Shown piece after piece: positions 1 through 23,842 of a stretch of 64,000 nt of DNA. Numbering within the stretch: the stretch's first letter is position 1; each line of letters opens with the position of its first letter. The DNA is taken from contig OZ005702.1 in the NCBI GenBank assembly GCA_963930775.1, positions 930,001 to 994,000 on the forward strand. Reading direction: 5' to 3'. The position numbers and the translations under genes were made by a program. Under the pieces are notes generated by a model. That model did not search any database and was not told the DNA's origin. It saw only the letters and a program-made list of their open reading frames with translations. This stretch comes from Cliona cf. orientalis (Eukaryota > Porifera > Demospongiae > Clionaida > Clionaidae).

Positions 1-17
1 GAGCTCAAGTGGCTTAC

Positions 18-2039
<2,022 letters not shown>

Positions 2040-2301
2040 TGCTTGGCCAATTAAAATAGCTTCCGGGATATTACGCTACGGGGCGTGGCTTTTATGAAGC
2101 CACGCATGTCACAATGTAAACAAAAAACGTCGCGGTACACTAGCACGTATTCGTAAATACCGTCAAGCTTTGCTTGCAATGTAGTACAACGTGTCGTCAA
2201 TACATAACCGATATAGTCGTTTTGTGGTCAATTTGTGGGCCATTCCCGCTCCAAACACCGGGTGTATTTACCGCCTGCTTCGCTGGCTGTTTCCTACCCC
2301 G
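2040..2301. promoter_or_regulatory. Shared head-to-head promoter interval
   Basis: The interval separates the start codon of the minus-strand secreted protein (2039) from the start of the first PARP gene (2302). It includes a CG-containing stretch (gggata..cgctacggggcg) around 2065-2090. No TATA box is evident. A bidirectional promoter is inferred from geometry only. Confidence 0.45.
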
Positions 2302-11759
<9,458 letters not shown>

Positions 11760-12064
11760 TATAATAGCACCATAAACTCTGACATTCATCCTTTCCCTAG
11801 TGCAAAATTGACAGTTAAAGTATCTTTATTAATGATTGCACTGTTTTTGTTATTATTTACTGTTCCTGTGTTTTTTTGTGGTGTGTGGTGTGTGTTGTGT
11901 GTTTTCATGACTGGATCCCGAGTACATCGCACTGCGCATGCGTAGATTTATTATGAAATTAAGCGCGCGAAATGACGTCAATTGTTATTCTGCTGACTCA
12001 TCAGTTCTCTGTTACAGCTTACATGTATACAGCGCATTCCAACTCAGTTCAGAATGTTCTAACT
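11760..12064. other. Spacer between the two PARP genes
   Basis: About 300 bp holding the 3' flank of paralogue 1 and the promoter and 5' leader of paralogue 2. A CG-containing patch at about 11920-11980 (gcgcatgcgtag..aagcgcgcgaaatgacgtca) includes a CRE-like TGACGTCA and is a reasonable promoter candidate. Confidence 0.45.
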
Positions 12065-14641
12065 ATGGCGTCCAACGAGGTATTCATCCTTCACGTTGAC
12101 GCTTCAAAGAATTCTGATGGTGAGTGTCTATGTACGGGCGAGAACAGAGCCGCGACGCGCCTGAGAAAGGAGAGAAAAGATAGAAATTCTAGCCCCGGGC
12201 CCGAGGTCTCGATTGTATCCGTCAAAAATGCCAAGCCAAAGAGGAAAAAGCTCAACAAGAGTTGCCCCAGTGACCCCAAAAGATGCGTCTCTGGTACAGT
12301 AACCCTACTTCTCTCTTCTGGAGACAGTGAAGACGAAATAGAAATGATGGAGGTTAACTCGGCAAAAGCTGATAAGCCATCCACTTCAAACGCATCTAGT
12401 AGTAGCAGCAGGACACAAACTGACTCTCTGACCAGTCCATCAACTAGTAGTGGTTCTTCGTCAGTAGGCAAGGACAAAGAGCAGGGTACTGGTGCCTCAA
12501 AGAGTACAACAGACAACAGTGCTTCTACTTCGTCCAGCTCCACGAGTAGCAAACAGCAGCTGGAATCGGACTATTTAGCCGCTCTGCGACTCAGTCGAGC
12601 GCTTAATTCAAAGCCGCTCAGCAGCAGCAGCAGCAGTGGTATTGACTGTGACAAAAGTGATGTCGTTTTGTCTGACGCAGTGCTAGCGAAGACCCTTCAA
12701 GAGAAGGAGTACGGTGTCCTCAATCCAAAACGAGACGTCGCATTTGTCATGGAATCGAGAGTCGTTATACCAGGGGCTTCCCCCTCCTCCTCCTCTTCCT
12801 CCTCCTCCAACACTCACCATTCTTCTCTGGACGGGGTACATCATCCGAATGCAGTGATACCAACTCCTTTGAAGACGATAACGACCGACAGCCAACAAAA
12901 TCCGAATCCACTTCACCGAAAGCACCCCACGTGTTGGACTGAGTGTCCGTCGTGTCCCCCGGACGCCATTCGGAAGTACCACCTCATCGAGGTAATGTCG
13001 AGCTCGGCAGAATGGGACGTGATCGCTAAACCCGTCATGGATGCCGGATTCACTGTGACACGCATGAGGAGGATACAAAACGATGCACTCTGGCAGCGGC
13101 TCTGCTTCGAGAAGCAACTGATGCTGAGAGAGAGACCGGACGTCAACGAGAAGTTTCTCTACCACACGACTCGGTCGCAGGTGTCGGTGATCTGTGAGGA
13201 AGGCCTGGACCAGAGACTCAGTAGAAGCGTTGGCAATTTCGGCTCTGGCATCTATTTCAGGTATTATCATAATATACCGTATTAACCTTATTCTATATTA
13301 TTATAAATCTGGAAATATGGGGGACTAAGCTACGATTGTGACAAATGGAGAAATGTCGACTTATTAGGAGATGTATTGTATTGATGACCATTACCATAAT
13401 AATATTACCGGTATTACACTTGGCGACCCCTTACCTATCCATCTTGCAGTGATGACCCAGCCAAGTGTGACCGGTATTCTGTGTCCACCTCATACTGTGG
13501 TTGGAAGACAATGTTCTGCTGTCGAGTGCTCCTGGGTCACACCAAGGTCAGCTCATCCATAACTGTATATCATTATGCACAATATAATTATCTGCTGTGC
13601 AATTTACGATTTTAGGTGATACCGTAGATTGGGATATTTTTGCCGGTAAAATATTTCACTTGTAAATTTTTCACGTAGTCTAAATTTCGTCGCCAGACTT
13701 TAGCGATCAAAATGGGTATAGGTCGACGTACGTTACACAAAATTTCGCACGTTTAATTTTTATCAGAAGAGGTCATCAACGAAAAATTTTTTGACGTCAA
13801 AAATTTCACGATCTACAGTATTAATTTTTGTAGCAAACATAATATAAATTGATTAATCAATCGATGAAAAACTGTGGATATTGCATGACATTGTGTGTTC
13901 TCTTCTCTCCTTGCAGATTTATCCTTCGGGGATGACTGATGGTAGCTTGTTGCGTGAGCCACTGAAAGACCACCCCCTGCCTGGGGAGCCAAAGACCTAC
14001 GACTCTGTACAGGTGAGTGCTGAACTGTTATCATAGAGTCGGTAGACTCTATAAGTAGGGATGGCCTGGATATGCCATATTATATAATTATGTAAATTAC
14101 AAAAACACTAATAGATTGAAGTGACATCATTCTCAGTTGCTCTGCATGAATAAACGAAGATTCTTTTCGGACAACTTAACTGTTCGGTAAAACTTGCCAA
14201 CTTTTACCCTGAGGATGACTAGAGCATCTAGTCGAAACGTTGGCAAGTTTTACCGAACAGTTAAGTTGTCCGAAAAGAATCTTCGTTTATTCACTAATAG
14301 TTGTAAAAAAAATTGTCACTGAGAGCAGGTGGTGAAATTTGTGAATTTCTGGTGAAAATCCGTCACTATATATAATTATAGTATTATTTTATTATTTTAC
14401 TTTCCCGATCCAACTTTATCGTTTTAAATTCTCTAACAAAATTTTTACCACTGTGCAGGGAAATTTAAGTGGCCAGAATGAGTTCGTTGTCTACAACATG
14501 TACCGGGTCATGCCGGAGTACGTTATCGAGTACACGGATTGTAACCCTCAGTTCAGCAGGTTCTCAAAGCTGCCGATGAAAAAGACTTCTCCACGGAAAA
14601 AGTCCACCACTACCGCCACCAAGAGAAAACGAAAGAAGTAA
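12065..14641 (+). CDS. PARP-domain ADP-ribosyltransferase, paralogue 2
   Basis: Exons 12065-13260, 13450-13546, 13917-14012 and 14459-14641 give 523 residues. Intron positions and phases match paralogue 1 (same split Tyr-loop codon), which supports tandem duplication. The start MASNEVFILHV aligns with paralogue 1, and an upstream in-frame ATG at 11972 is less likely. Residues about 75-170 are Ser/Thr-rich. DYLAALRLSRAL fits a ubiquitin-interacting-motif pattern and is followed by AVLAKTLQEKEY, similar to a segment of paralogue 1. The H-x2-C-x3-C-x2-C cluster (HPTCWTECPSCP) precedes the catalytic domain. Triad: His in FLYHTTR, Tyr in GSGIYF, Glu in GQNEFVVYN. The C-terminus is Lys/Arg-rich (KKSTTTATKRKRKK), like a nuclear localisation signal. 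It lacks the long polyQ region and Pro-rich tail of paralogue 1, so the two probably differ in location or partners. Confidence 0.85.
13620..13820. mobile_element. TA-flanked MITE with CCGTAGA termini
   Basis: In the second intron of PARP paralogue 2. It begins TA-CCGTAGATTG and ends CGATCTACAG-TA, an imperfect terminal inverted repeat with a TA at each end. Internal sequence is A/T-rich and non-coding. Termini resemble the elements at 44954 and 58562. Confidence 0.55.
14106..14300. mobile_element. Long perfect palindrome flanked by 9-bp direct repeats
   Basis: Two 55-base arms (14147-14201 and 14239-14293) are reverse complements as far as can be read by eye, around a 37-base loop. 'cactaatag' occurs on both sides (14106-14114 and 14292-14300), consistent with a target-site duplication. 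The loop contains CTGAGGA, a short GACTAG/CTAGTC stem and GAAAC, reminiscent of a hammerhead ribozyme core. It lies in the last intron of PARP paralogue 2. Confidence 0.65.
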
Positions 14642-15480
14642 TAGCCAATTCTTTCTCATAATATTATTATGTGTACACCTGGCCTCCAGCACGCTAGACG
14701 TCTGCTAGGACTTCCGTCTAGCGTAATAATTATGGATCAATATCATCACTCAATCAATTGCAAAATTCTCTCCATCTCGATTTAGGGTTTTTTTATGTTG
14801 CATAAAAATACAAAAATGATGATTGTTAATTCTGCTGCCCCTCCCCCCCCCCCCCCCCCCAATCCAATCTGTTAGTTGTGAATTACATAATACTATCCAA
14901 TTATATACATTATTGCCCTCTATTTTGGGACTAGTTAGTTGTAATGTATAATGCTGTATATACATAATAATAATATTATTATTATTATAGTGTACTACAG
15001 CCCATGAGTAACTACTTGTACCACCTTAAGTTATGTTATTACAATACTTGCATGTGTATTGTGTTAATAATAATAATTATTATTTATTCCAAGACATTGG
15101 TACAGTCACGACAATATATAATTATTATTATTATAATAATATATATATAGGGCAATAGTATAAAAATGACATTTTTTTTGTGTTTGTGTATAGTCTAAAA
15201 TTTTATTGATGCTCAAAAAAAGTTGTAGTATAAAGCATTAGGGTGGTAATAATATTATTGTATATATAGTTATACTCAAGATTTGCTACATAAGGTATGT
15301 ATACAGGGATACAAGAGATATCATGTAGAGACATGCATGCGGTTAAAATCAAAAACACTGACAGATCAATGATACATTTGTAGCTAGTTATAATATGAGT
15401 GCAGTGCAGTAGTTAAAATGTAGTGTGTCAAAATACAAGTTTGGTACAAGGAGTATTGTATGTTTAATATACGAGGTAGG
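14642..15480. other. Convergent 3' spacer (PARP-2 / kinase)
   Basis: The 3' flanks of two converging genes. It contains a short hairpin (about 14690-14722, acgctagacg/cgtctagcgt), a poly-C tract (about 14844-14861) and A/T-rich ATT/TAA runs. No gene was seen. Confidence 0.55.
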
Positions 15481-18096
15481 TTATTTTCTACTAGAAAGCT
15501 TGGCTGCGGCACCAAGAGGACCCCCATTGGCACTGGGGCTGTCGGGGGAGATGGGACAGGACTCGGCACTACTGCTGGCACGCTTCAGCTTGTTGAGGAG
15601 ATTCACTGCCTTGAATGCCCTTGCAACGGCCTGCCGTGTGTGTGTGTGTGGAGAGAGTGTGAAATTGAACTTGAATATCAAAGGATGGCTGATGAGGCAT
15701 GGGTAAAAATTAATTTCAGCAGGGAAGCGGAATCTCAAAGTCGACTGGAGTGCAGTTTTGGAGAATTACTCAAAAACGGTTTTTGACTTTGCTAGTCTAT
15801 CGAACTATATGAAGACCTTCCATTATGAAAGCACGCAGAAAATATCTATGTAGCTAATAGCTCAATAGACAAGCCTTTTGCTTGTAATTTTCGAGCCAAT
15901 TCTCCTACATAACTATTTGCTTGAGGAAAATGCTTTCAAGCTTGTTATTCCATCTCTCACCATCCACTTTCTTCTGGCCTTGAATGCCTTGAGCCTGCTG
16001 GTCCCGATCTTAGCAGCCCCACCCTTGGAAGGTGCGGATATCCAATCATGTGTTATACACTGCTCAGCTGTCAGTCTCTCCCTGTGAAAATAATAACAAT
16101 TATGACGTTGTAATAGTCTATTGTGCGGGTGCATGTACATGTGTATAATAATATTATAGCCTCGTGCCCATCCCTATATTCCCACCTTTTCAATGTTACA
16201 GGTGGGAATAGGGATGGGCACGAGGCTATGTGTATAGGTGTGTGTACATGCCATGGTGATAAGAGAGAGAAAAGGGCTTCGAAGTAGAATCTGAGGACTG
16301 TCATAATTATCACAAATGTGTTGTGGTACTGCCGGTAGTCTGTGGAATTTGAATGCTAGTTAACTGAATTCTAAGGAAATGCTGCATGCAATCAGTTCCA
16401 CTTGACCACAGACAAATTGATAATGCTCGCCCAGCATTTTATAGGATCATGTACTCGTAACATGCACACAGAGAAAACAAGGGGGTGGCAGCAATAACTT
16501 TTCAAGATTGCTTTTATTCTCAAGCTACATAGCTTACTTTGGTTTGAGGATCACTGCCGGCTACCTGTAGCTAGCTTACTTTGGATTGAGGATTGTGTAG
16601 CTACCTACTGGCTTACTTTGGTTTGAGGGCCAGTAGGCCATCGATGAATTCCTTGGCCAGATCAGAGATGTCCTCGTAGTTCTCTTCCGGCTCCGGGTAT
16701 TCGTACTCACCGGATGAGATATTCTGAATTGTCTCCATATCGTCATCACCAAGGAAAGGAGACATCCCAGTCAGACTAGATTGAGAATCGTGATATTATA
16801 ATATTATTATTATCATTGCATGTGGCGTGTGTGTGTATAATATTTCATGCAGTTTGTTGTGGCTATCAGATGAGCTTGGTCACTATGCTATAATAATACA
16901 CAATAATATTATTATGTCACTACCTGACTGTATCTAGTTAATAATGTGAACTTACAGGACGTATGTGATTACTCCAATGGCCCTGTACGAAGGAAGAAAA
17001 CAAGAAACAAGAACTGAATTTACGCACACCAATCTACATCAGCACCCACGCAATGCAACAAAATCGTATGTAGACCGATACTATTACCGGTATAGTTCTA
17101 GACACTCATCCTCTGTGAATCCCACATGATACAGTACATGCATGGGATATTGATTTCCAAGGAGACTCAGACTAGAGCCACAGGAAATGTAATCAACAAC
17201 TGTCAACCAATCCATATGCTATCTAGTTGATACGTACGTGCGTCAATCGATACATGATCGTCGTGTGATACACATGCACCGTCTAGCTAGCTATAGCTAT
17301 AGCTGTGGCCATGACCCATGGCTCTATATATCTGCATGATAATAATAATAATAATATTATGGAGTGTTATCGTGTGTACGTACGGGGAATAGCATATCAT
17401 TACTGCGTGTGAAGCTATCTTGTAGCTACTTCTTGTGGGATGTGTAGTTACACAAAAATGCGGCTTTTCTGACACAGAGGACAAACTGTCTACACCGATC
17501 TTTACAGTATTATCACTGGACCCCGCCTGTATAATAATAATAATAATAGTAGTATGTATACACCTCCCAGTTGTTACAGGTATCTCTCAATGCTTGCAAT
17601 GTGATCCTATTGCCAACGGTGTACGTACACAAATGACCTTCCACTTTTATTACAGCTACAATCAAAACAGTCCAGCCTGTGTACACTGTGTGCATAGGTG
17701 CCTGTGTATAGAATATGCGGGCCGTACGAAGCTTGGATCGCACTGCTGTGACAACAGTGGTTTGTATGAAGCTCCCCTCCCCCACTGTTAAGTATTCTGC
17801 ATCTAGGAAAGATTGTTATTGGCAAATGCAAAACGCAAATGCACACGTACGATCATGCAATAAAATGTGTGCACAATCAAGATCACTTAATTGATCCTGA
17901 TTCAGTATACATACTAGAGCTAGTTATTTCAGTGTGCTAGTTTCATAAATACTATAGTATATATCTTGCTATGCAGCTACCCAGCATTAATATATTATTA
18001 TATTGCAACACTACTCACCACATGTCAGATGCACATGTTACTGCTTCAAAACTGACTGCTTCTGGAGCTATTAGGTGTGGCATGGGAGGAGAGGAA

Positions 18097-18127
<31 letters not shown>

Positions 18128-21100
18128 CAAAGAAGTATAATTTCACAGTAGTTTATTTTGACCTTCTAGCTGTAAACAAAACTGTATATATATACGTATG
18201 CACACTTGAACTTCAAGCACCCTCTTATTCGTTCACTTGATCACACAAATGATGCATAGAGGCACACACCCCACGTGTGGATATAACATCATAAGACACC
18301 AAGACTTGAATGCAATGACTGTTTATCAATATGATTCACACATACAGCATACTTACAATATGTCATTTTGCATAGCAGTATATTGCATATTATGTGTATA
18401 TTATGTGAGTACCCGAGCGTACGTGTGTGTGTGCACATGCGTGTGTGTAGGTGTGACATTAATGCGTACAAAAGTTATCCTCTGTTTGTGTTCCTAAAAT
18501 ATCATGCATTATCACAACACGCAGCTGGTAGCTTCAGATAGAGATGGTATGGTATGGTACCAGTAAGTGCTATCCAGTACACACTTACATGGCCCATCAA
18601 GCCAGCCACTGAAGCTTCACACTTCCTCCTAGCACAAAGCGGCTCCTTGAATTCTAATCAGACTCTAATGTGCAGTTATTCCAGCTGTCAAAAGAACCAC
18701 TTAACAGGTACAGCTTGGTGATTGCCACAATTAGGAAATTGAACTGAACCAGGAGGTCAACCATGGCAAACGGGAACTGAAAACGAGGAACTGACTGCAT
18801 GTGAATCCCAGCCCTGAGGCTTGATATACTATCACAACTAGACGGAACATGTAGTTCAGTGGCATATTATTATGAATACAAGTTAAGAATTGTATGGCAT
18901 TTTTTTACATCTCTCAACTGTCTCAGAGTTGATTGGTAAGCCTTCTGTCCAAAGTTAAGACTGCATGAATGCCATGTATATACCTGGTCCCAAAGTGTCC
19001 ATGTTAACCAGGTAGCTTATTTAGCTTAATAGTACCCACAAACCATTTTTGTTACTCTAGTTGCTGCATGCTATAGGGAATCCATCACACTGCAGCATGC
19101 ATGATATTATAGGTACAACATAGCACCCACTTAAATCTTGCTCAAAGTGCAAATGGGGATGTTAATTTGCGGTCTGTCCATTTTGTAGCTTTCATTATGC
19201 ATGGTATGGCATTTGCATCATTTGTATAGGATTTGTCGCACTATAATACAATATTATCGCACTAGAGCCATGGTGATGGGTGGGTGTGTACGGGTGCACA
19301 TTGCACAAAAACACTCAAAGAATTCATCCCCAAAGCTAAGAGCTACATAGTTTATGTAGCTAGCTATACATGCACGTATGACTGCAGTGCTTAAAACTTT
19401 GTCAGTTGGTTAAAAATAGTATATCGTTACACTAATGGTCATTTCTGGTACATTAATTGACAACTGATTTACACATGTACTAGCTAGTCCACCCCATCGT
19501 CTACTTGTGATCTTGCTATAATAATATACAACATGTACTGTACATACATCTATGAGTAAATTATGTGGGGCTTGCTTCAGCTCACCCCAATAAGCACTGA
19601 CATAGCAGAACTAATACCAATGAGCAGAGGTTAACACTTTTGCATTAATTTTTAGTATACAGCTATATTATTATTATAGTCTATTAATTTTCACTTACAT
19701 ATGAATTCTGGAGTTCCAACCATGGCCTTGATGTTGGGATTCGTAGTGAGATCCTGAGCTGTACCAAAATCAATGATCTTGAGCTGCTTGGCAGCCTTGT
19801 CCTTTAAGACGATGTTTTCAGGCTGTTGCAAGGTTCATAATATGTGATAAGAAAGAAGGATCACTATCATGCTATGAGCTGAGGTTATAACTCCTATGAA
19901 ATTACTTGTGGCACATAATGAAATGAATATCCAATTGCCATGCACATGTGCACACACACACACAAAATAATATTATTTTTTGGGGGGGGGGGGGGGGGGC
20001 TAAAAATGAAATGGGCATGTTATGTAGTAAAGGTGAACCAATGGGGACCAGTTGAACAGTCGCAGGAAGTGGTGGCAAAATATTCCATTTAGGAGATATG
20101 CATATAGCCTCCAGTCATGGACAGTCGACAGATGTCTCTCCCACCCCTTTTTGTAATTTTCTTTCAAACACACACACACACACACAAAACACATGTACAC
20201 ACCTTGAGGTCTAAGTGGACGATTTTCTTAGCGTGACAGAACGCCAGTCCTTCCAGGATCTGTTTCATGTAGAAGCTTCCCTCACTCTCTTGAAGGTAGT
20301 CCTTTGCAATGACATAGTCAAACAGTTCACCTCCCTCTAACCTGAATGATAAATTTAAAAAGAAGATTCAGAAGGTCTTCCTCAAATGATAACTTAGGTG
20401 GATAAACAAAATTTTAATAGCAACTTGTTTGGTGGTTATTAATGTGGCATTACAAATATGTGCTAATAACTGGTACAAAATTTTAATAATACTCGTGACT
20501 GTTAGTATTAAGACACTACAGTGTACAAAGTAACACTGTACACGGCTAACTTTAACAAGATTATGGCAAAAGCATTGGAAGCTAGGCTAGTAATATGCAT
20601 TTTTGAAAGAATCTGATAGTGAGAACGAGTAGCATTACAGAACTCGATCAAGCATGGAATTAGGTGATCCACTGGCAGTTAATTTAGCTATAGATTCAGC
20701 TAGCTCAAGTAACTCGTTGTAACCCAAGTCCCTTGAACAATTTAAACACTACTACTTTCGTACATTAACCATGCAATGCTCTTGGATCATGTTATGACTG
20801 TGGTGGAGTAATTATTAATCATTATTCGGTCAGCTCAATTGGTCAAGCCATCAATACTTCAAACATTGCTCGTCTTGGGATATTTTTGCATTCTTTCTAG
20901 CTACTAAAAAAAAGATGGCTGCATAAAACTTTGAAGTTGGGCTGGAATAGCTTAATGAACAATGATTGTTGTTAATTGGGAGCACGCCCTCAGAACCATC
21001 TCTCTGATATTACATCATGTATATGTGAATGCATGATACTGTACTGGTCTGGAGCAGACACTAGTTGGAGCACATTGGCCGGTGGCTGGTGCCTTGGAGT

Positions 21101-21392
21101 CTAGTGCAAGTTTCATGTACTGATAGCTATGGCAACCAATTTGACCGAAACAACTGCCGAAGATTTATGGCTAAAAGTATTAATGGCACTATAATTTTCT
21201 CCATAGTACAGTGCAAGTACCCCCATACACTATATAATAAGCTATACTGGTTGCAGATTGATCACTGTTTGATTACTGAATAAGCTTCCTGCATGCAGCC
21301 TAACAAATGAATAGGTAAATCAAGTTGATGCATCCTCTGCACAATTAGACATGTTTACCTCTCTCTCTCTCTCTCTCCTTCCCTTCCTCTCT

Positions 21393-21452
<60 letters not shown>

Positions 21453-23842
21453 TCTAGTGTTTCTATAAGCACACTAGAGCCTATGCTATCTAAATTAACA
21501 AGCACTTAGATTTCCAGCATAATATTCCATAACGCTAAAACGAGATACTGCCCATCTGGTACCAACCCACTTTAGCGGCAGATCCACATCGACAAATTGC
21601 CAGACATCTCACTATAGGTGGGAGTCACAGTTACACAAGCTGTTATCCTTCGTATACAAACCAGTTATTAATGACTTCTACCACCTACAAAAATTATTGG
21701 CTGTATTAATTTTGATCAAATTGCATCTACACTTGTGAACCGTGCTAATAGCTGACAACTAGAAGCATATTATTATAAATGTACATGACAAGGAAATTAG
21801 CCTTCCAGATAAGCTAGTAGTCTAACTAGTTTGGGGTTTTAGAAACACTATATCAGAGAGAGAGAGGGAGGGGGGGGGGTGGCGAGACAGAAAGAGAGAG
21901 AGAGCACCTGAACGACTATTGCATGTCAATATATTATATTATTATTATTACTATATGTTCTTACGACCTCTAATGAGAAATCCATTAGTGTAACAGGTCG
22001 ATCACTATCTCTAACATCCCGCCATTTTTACACAACAGCGATATCCATGCTTACATCAAGTAACACTATACTGCACACAAAAAGTTTTCGTACTGTCTCG
22101 CTTCCGTGAGTGTGTAGCTAACCCACATACTAAACAAATCATTAAGGCATATTTATTGCGGTTTAATTGATACAAGATCTACGTGCCATACTATGATAAT
22201 ATTATTGGATGATATTTCAGAATTAACCTGATCGTATGCCAATCGATGTAAATCTGAGGGAGGCAGTAAGCTAGCCATGCAGTGATACACACAGTGTCAT
22301 GTGAGCATCATCTATGGTGGTAGATCATGTTTTGCATATTTAATATGTTTTTGCGTACGCATGGTAAGTTTTGATCGATGATCGAATGAGACTAGGCGCC
22401 GATATTATAATGATAACAACAAAAATAGTGCCATGATCTCTAGTTCAAACAGAGCCAGTTTCTTTGCACATGCAGGCTCAATTTTATCCCGGTAGCTCAG
22501 TAGGTATTATAGTGATACTGTTGCTGTTATTTAATTACATTCACAACGTGGACCTTGATATTATCAAGGGCTTATCTATGGCGGCTCGACAAGCCCTTGA
22601 TAATACTACCAGACTTAGTCTTATCAGTTTGTTATGAATGGTACTTATATAGTGACCCAACATGCATGCATATTCCTAGTATTATCAAGAGTATATATAT
22701 ATTCATCTTGATATTATTTATACCGCATTCAGTCTTGTATCCATTGTGGCACTCCACCCCACCCACCCCTCCCTCCCGAACCGGGGTAATGAAGGCTACA
22801 GAATAGCATAATAGTATTACAATAGTATGCCATGCACTCACAGTTCTGTGACCAGAACGTATTCCTTGTCAAACTCGTGAAAATCATCGATTTTGAGAAT
22901 GGCTGGGTGAGAGAGCTTCTTCAAGACTTCGACCTCCCTCAGGACATCCTCACGCTTGTTGCCCCTCTTCAGCATCACCTTGATGGCACATGCATCTCCC
23001 GACTTCTTTAGGCTACCGCTGAACACAACACCATACTTGCCTCTGCACGCAAGAAAAGACAAAATAATAAATAATATTATCATTATGCCACTGTCAAGCT
23101 TTTAGTTATATCTGTGTTCGTGTCCCTTGAACATGCGGTACCTACTCAGTAAGCAAGTAATAAGATTATATACACAGTAAAAGAATGATACAACCATTTC
23201 CAGACTGGTACTACTAGACTATCCCTCCCACTCTACTGTCTGTGATCTAAGCCAAGCACACTTGTAGCTAGACTGGTACAATTGTAAGCCTATAGCTACC
23301 ATGAAGACCCTTTGCCATGCAGCTGTATTACAGTTGTAGCTCTAGAGCTGAGCTCCTTATTGTTTTGGTTGACTAATTCACGAAGGTGATAATAGAGCAG
23401 GTTTTGACAGTTATGATCCCAAGCGAAAGCATTCTACCTCCCTAATTACAGCTAATTAGCAGTTTCAGGTGGCTGCACGCGCACAAACACGAACAAATCG
23501 GACAAAGGTGCCACGGAGAAGCTAGCAGGCACAGAAACGTACCAACGCAGGGAAGTGGGGTTGCATGGGTATACAGTGCTATTGACAGACAATGAGCTAT
23601 CCCAGCTAGCGCTATTTATAAACGTGTAGGCAGCTGTTCCAGCGCAGCGTGCAGCCTTATGACCGCAAAGCCACAGGCTAATTCGCTAGCTGAGCATGAG
23701 CCAGGTTGCTGAGCCTGCAGCATGCTCTACCTCTGGAAACACACTTTATCGTAACAGTTTCTTACCTTGCAAGTTCGTCTCCAACGTCGTAGGAGCTCTT
23801 GAGCACAGCTGGTAGTTTGATCTCGCTACTTGCGCCAGCCAT
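15481..23842 (-). CDS. MLCK/DAPK-type calmodulin-regulated Ser/Thr kinase
   Basis: Nine exons: 23766-23842, 22842-23042, 20203-20341, 19699-19822, 18019-18067, 16956-16982, 16617-16775, 15961-16081 and 15481-15630. They give 348 residues with all phases consistent. Kinase landmarks: Gly loop LARGKYGVV (first Gly is Ala), Lys47 in CAIKV, catalytic HLDLKPEN (Asp137), DFG at 157-159, activation segment GTPEFISPEA, then [31 protein letters not shown] and MSPFLGD are typical of the MLCK/DAPK/titin branch of CaM kinases. After the kinase lobe, KAFKARRKWMAVARAF then NLLNKLKRA is a basic amphipathic segment placed and patterned like the MLCK/DAPK calmodulin-binding autoregulatory helix. A Ser/Pro/Gly-rich tail ends the protein. 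There are no ankyrin, Ig or death modules. The next gene upstream on the same strand carries the remaining modules of DAPK1. Confidence 0.85.
16155..16228. repeat. Hairpin with about 30-bp arms
   Basis: 'atagcctcgtgcccatccctat(at)tcccacct' is mirrored by 'aggtgggaatagggatgggcac' plus 'gaggctat', with a loop of about 12 bases. It lies in a kinase-gene intron, just upstream (minus sense) of the CaM-binding-helix exon. Confidence 0.8.
16546..16636. repeat. Triplicated exon-end/donor sequence
   Basis: 'agcttactttggtttgagga', 'agcttactttggattgagga' and 'ggcttactttggtttgaggg' occur about 35-40 bp apart. On the minus strand each reads CCTCAAxCCAAAgtaagc. The first copy in transcription order is the real 3' end of kinase exon 7 with its donor. 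Confidence 0.8.
20342..22841. other. Kinase-gene intron, about 2.5 kb
   Basis: Intron between kinase exons 2 and 3 (minus). It contains pyrimidine arrays at about 21361-21450, a short (GA)n tract near 21856-21905 and a hairpin at about 22559-22609 (attatcaagggctt/aagcccttgataat). No further exons were needed or found. The long introns 17000-18018 and 18068-19698 likewise show only short GT/CA arrays and chance open frames. Confidence 0.55.
23043..23765. other. First intron of the kinase gene
   Basis: About 0.7 kb between the start-codon exon and the Gly-loop exon. No repeats or coding potential were recognised. Confidence 0.5.

Noticed and set aside
2191-2301. Upstream in-frame ATG for PARP paralogue 1
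   Set aside because: Comparison with paralogue 2 (MASNEVFIL...) supports the start at 2302; the extra 37 residues have no counterpart.
17435-17791. 118-codon + strand open frame with several Cys
   Set aside because: It lies in an intron of the kinase gene, shows no family resemblance, and includes an Ile run from an ATA/ATT repeat. Probably chance.
18540-18800. Candidate missing kinase exon
   Set aside because: The needed segment (SPEAVSFEAVTCASDMW) was found instead at 18019-18067 with correct phases; no in-frame match exists here.
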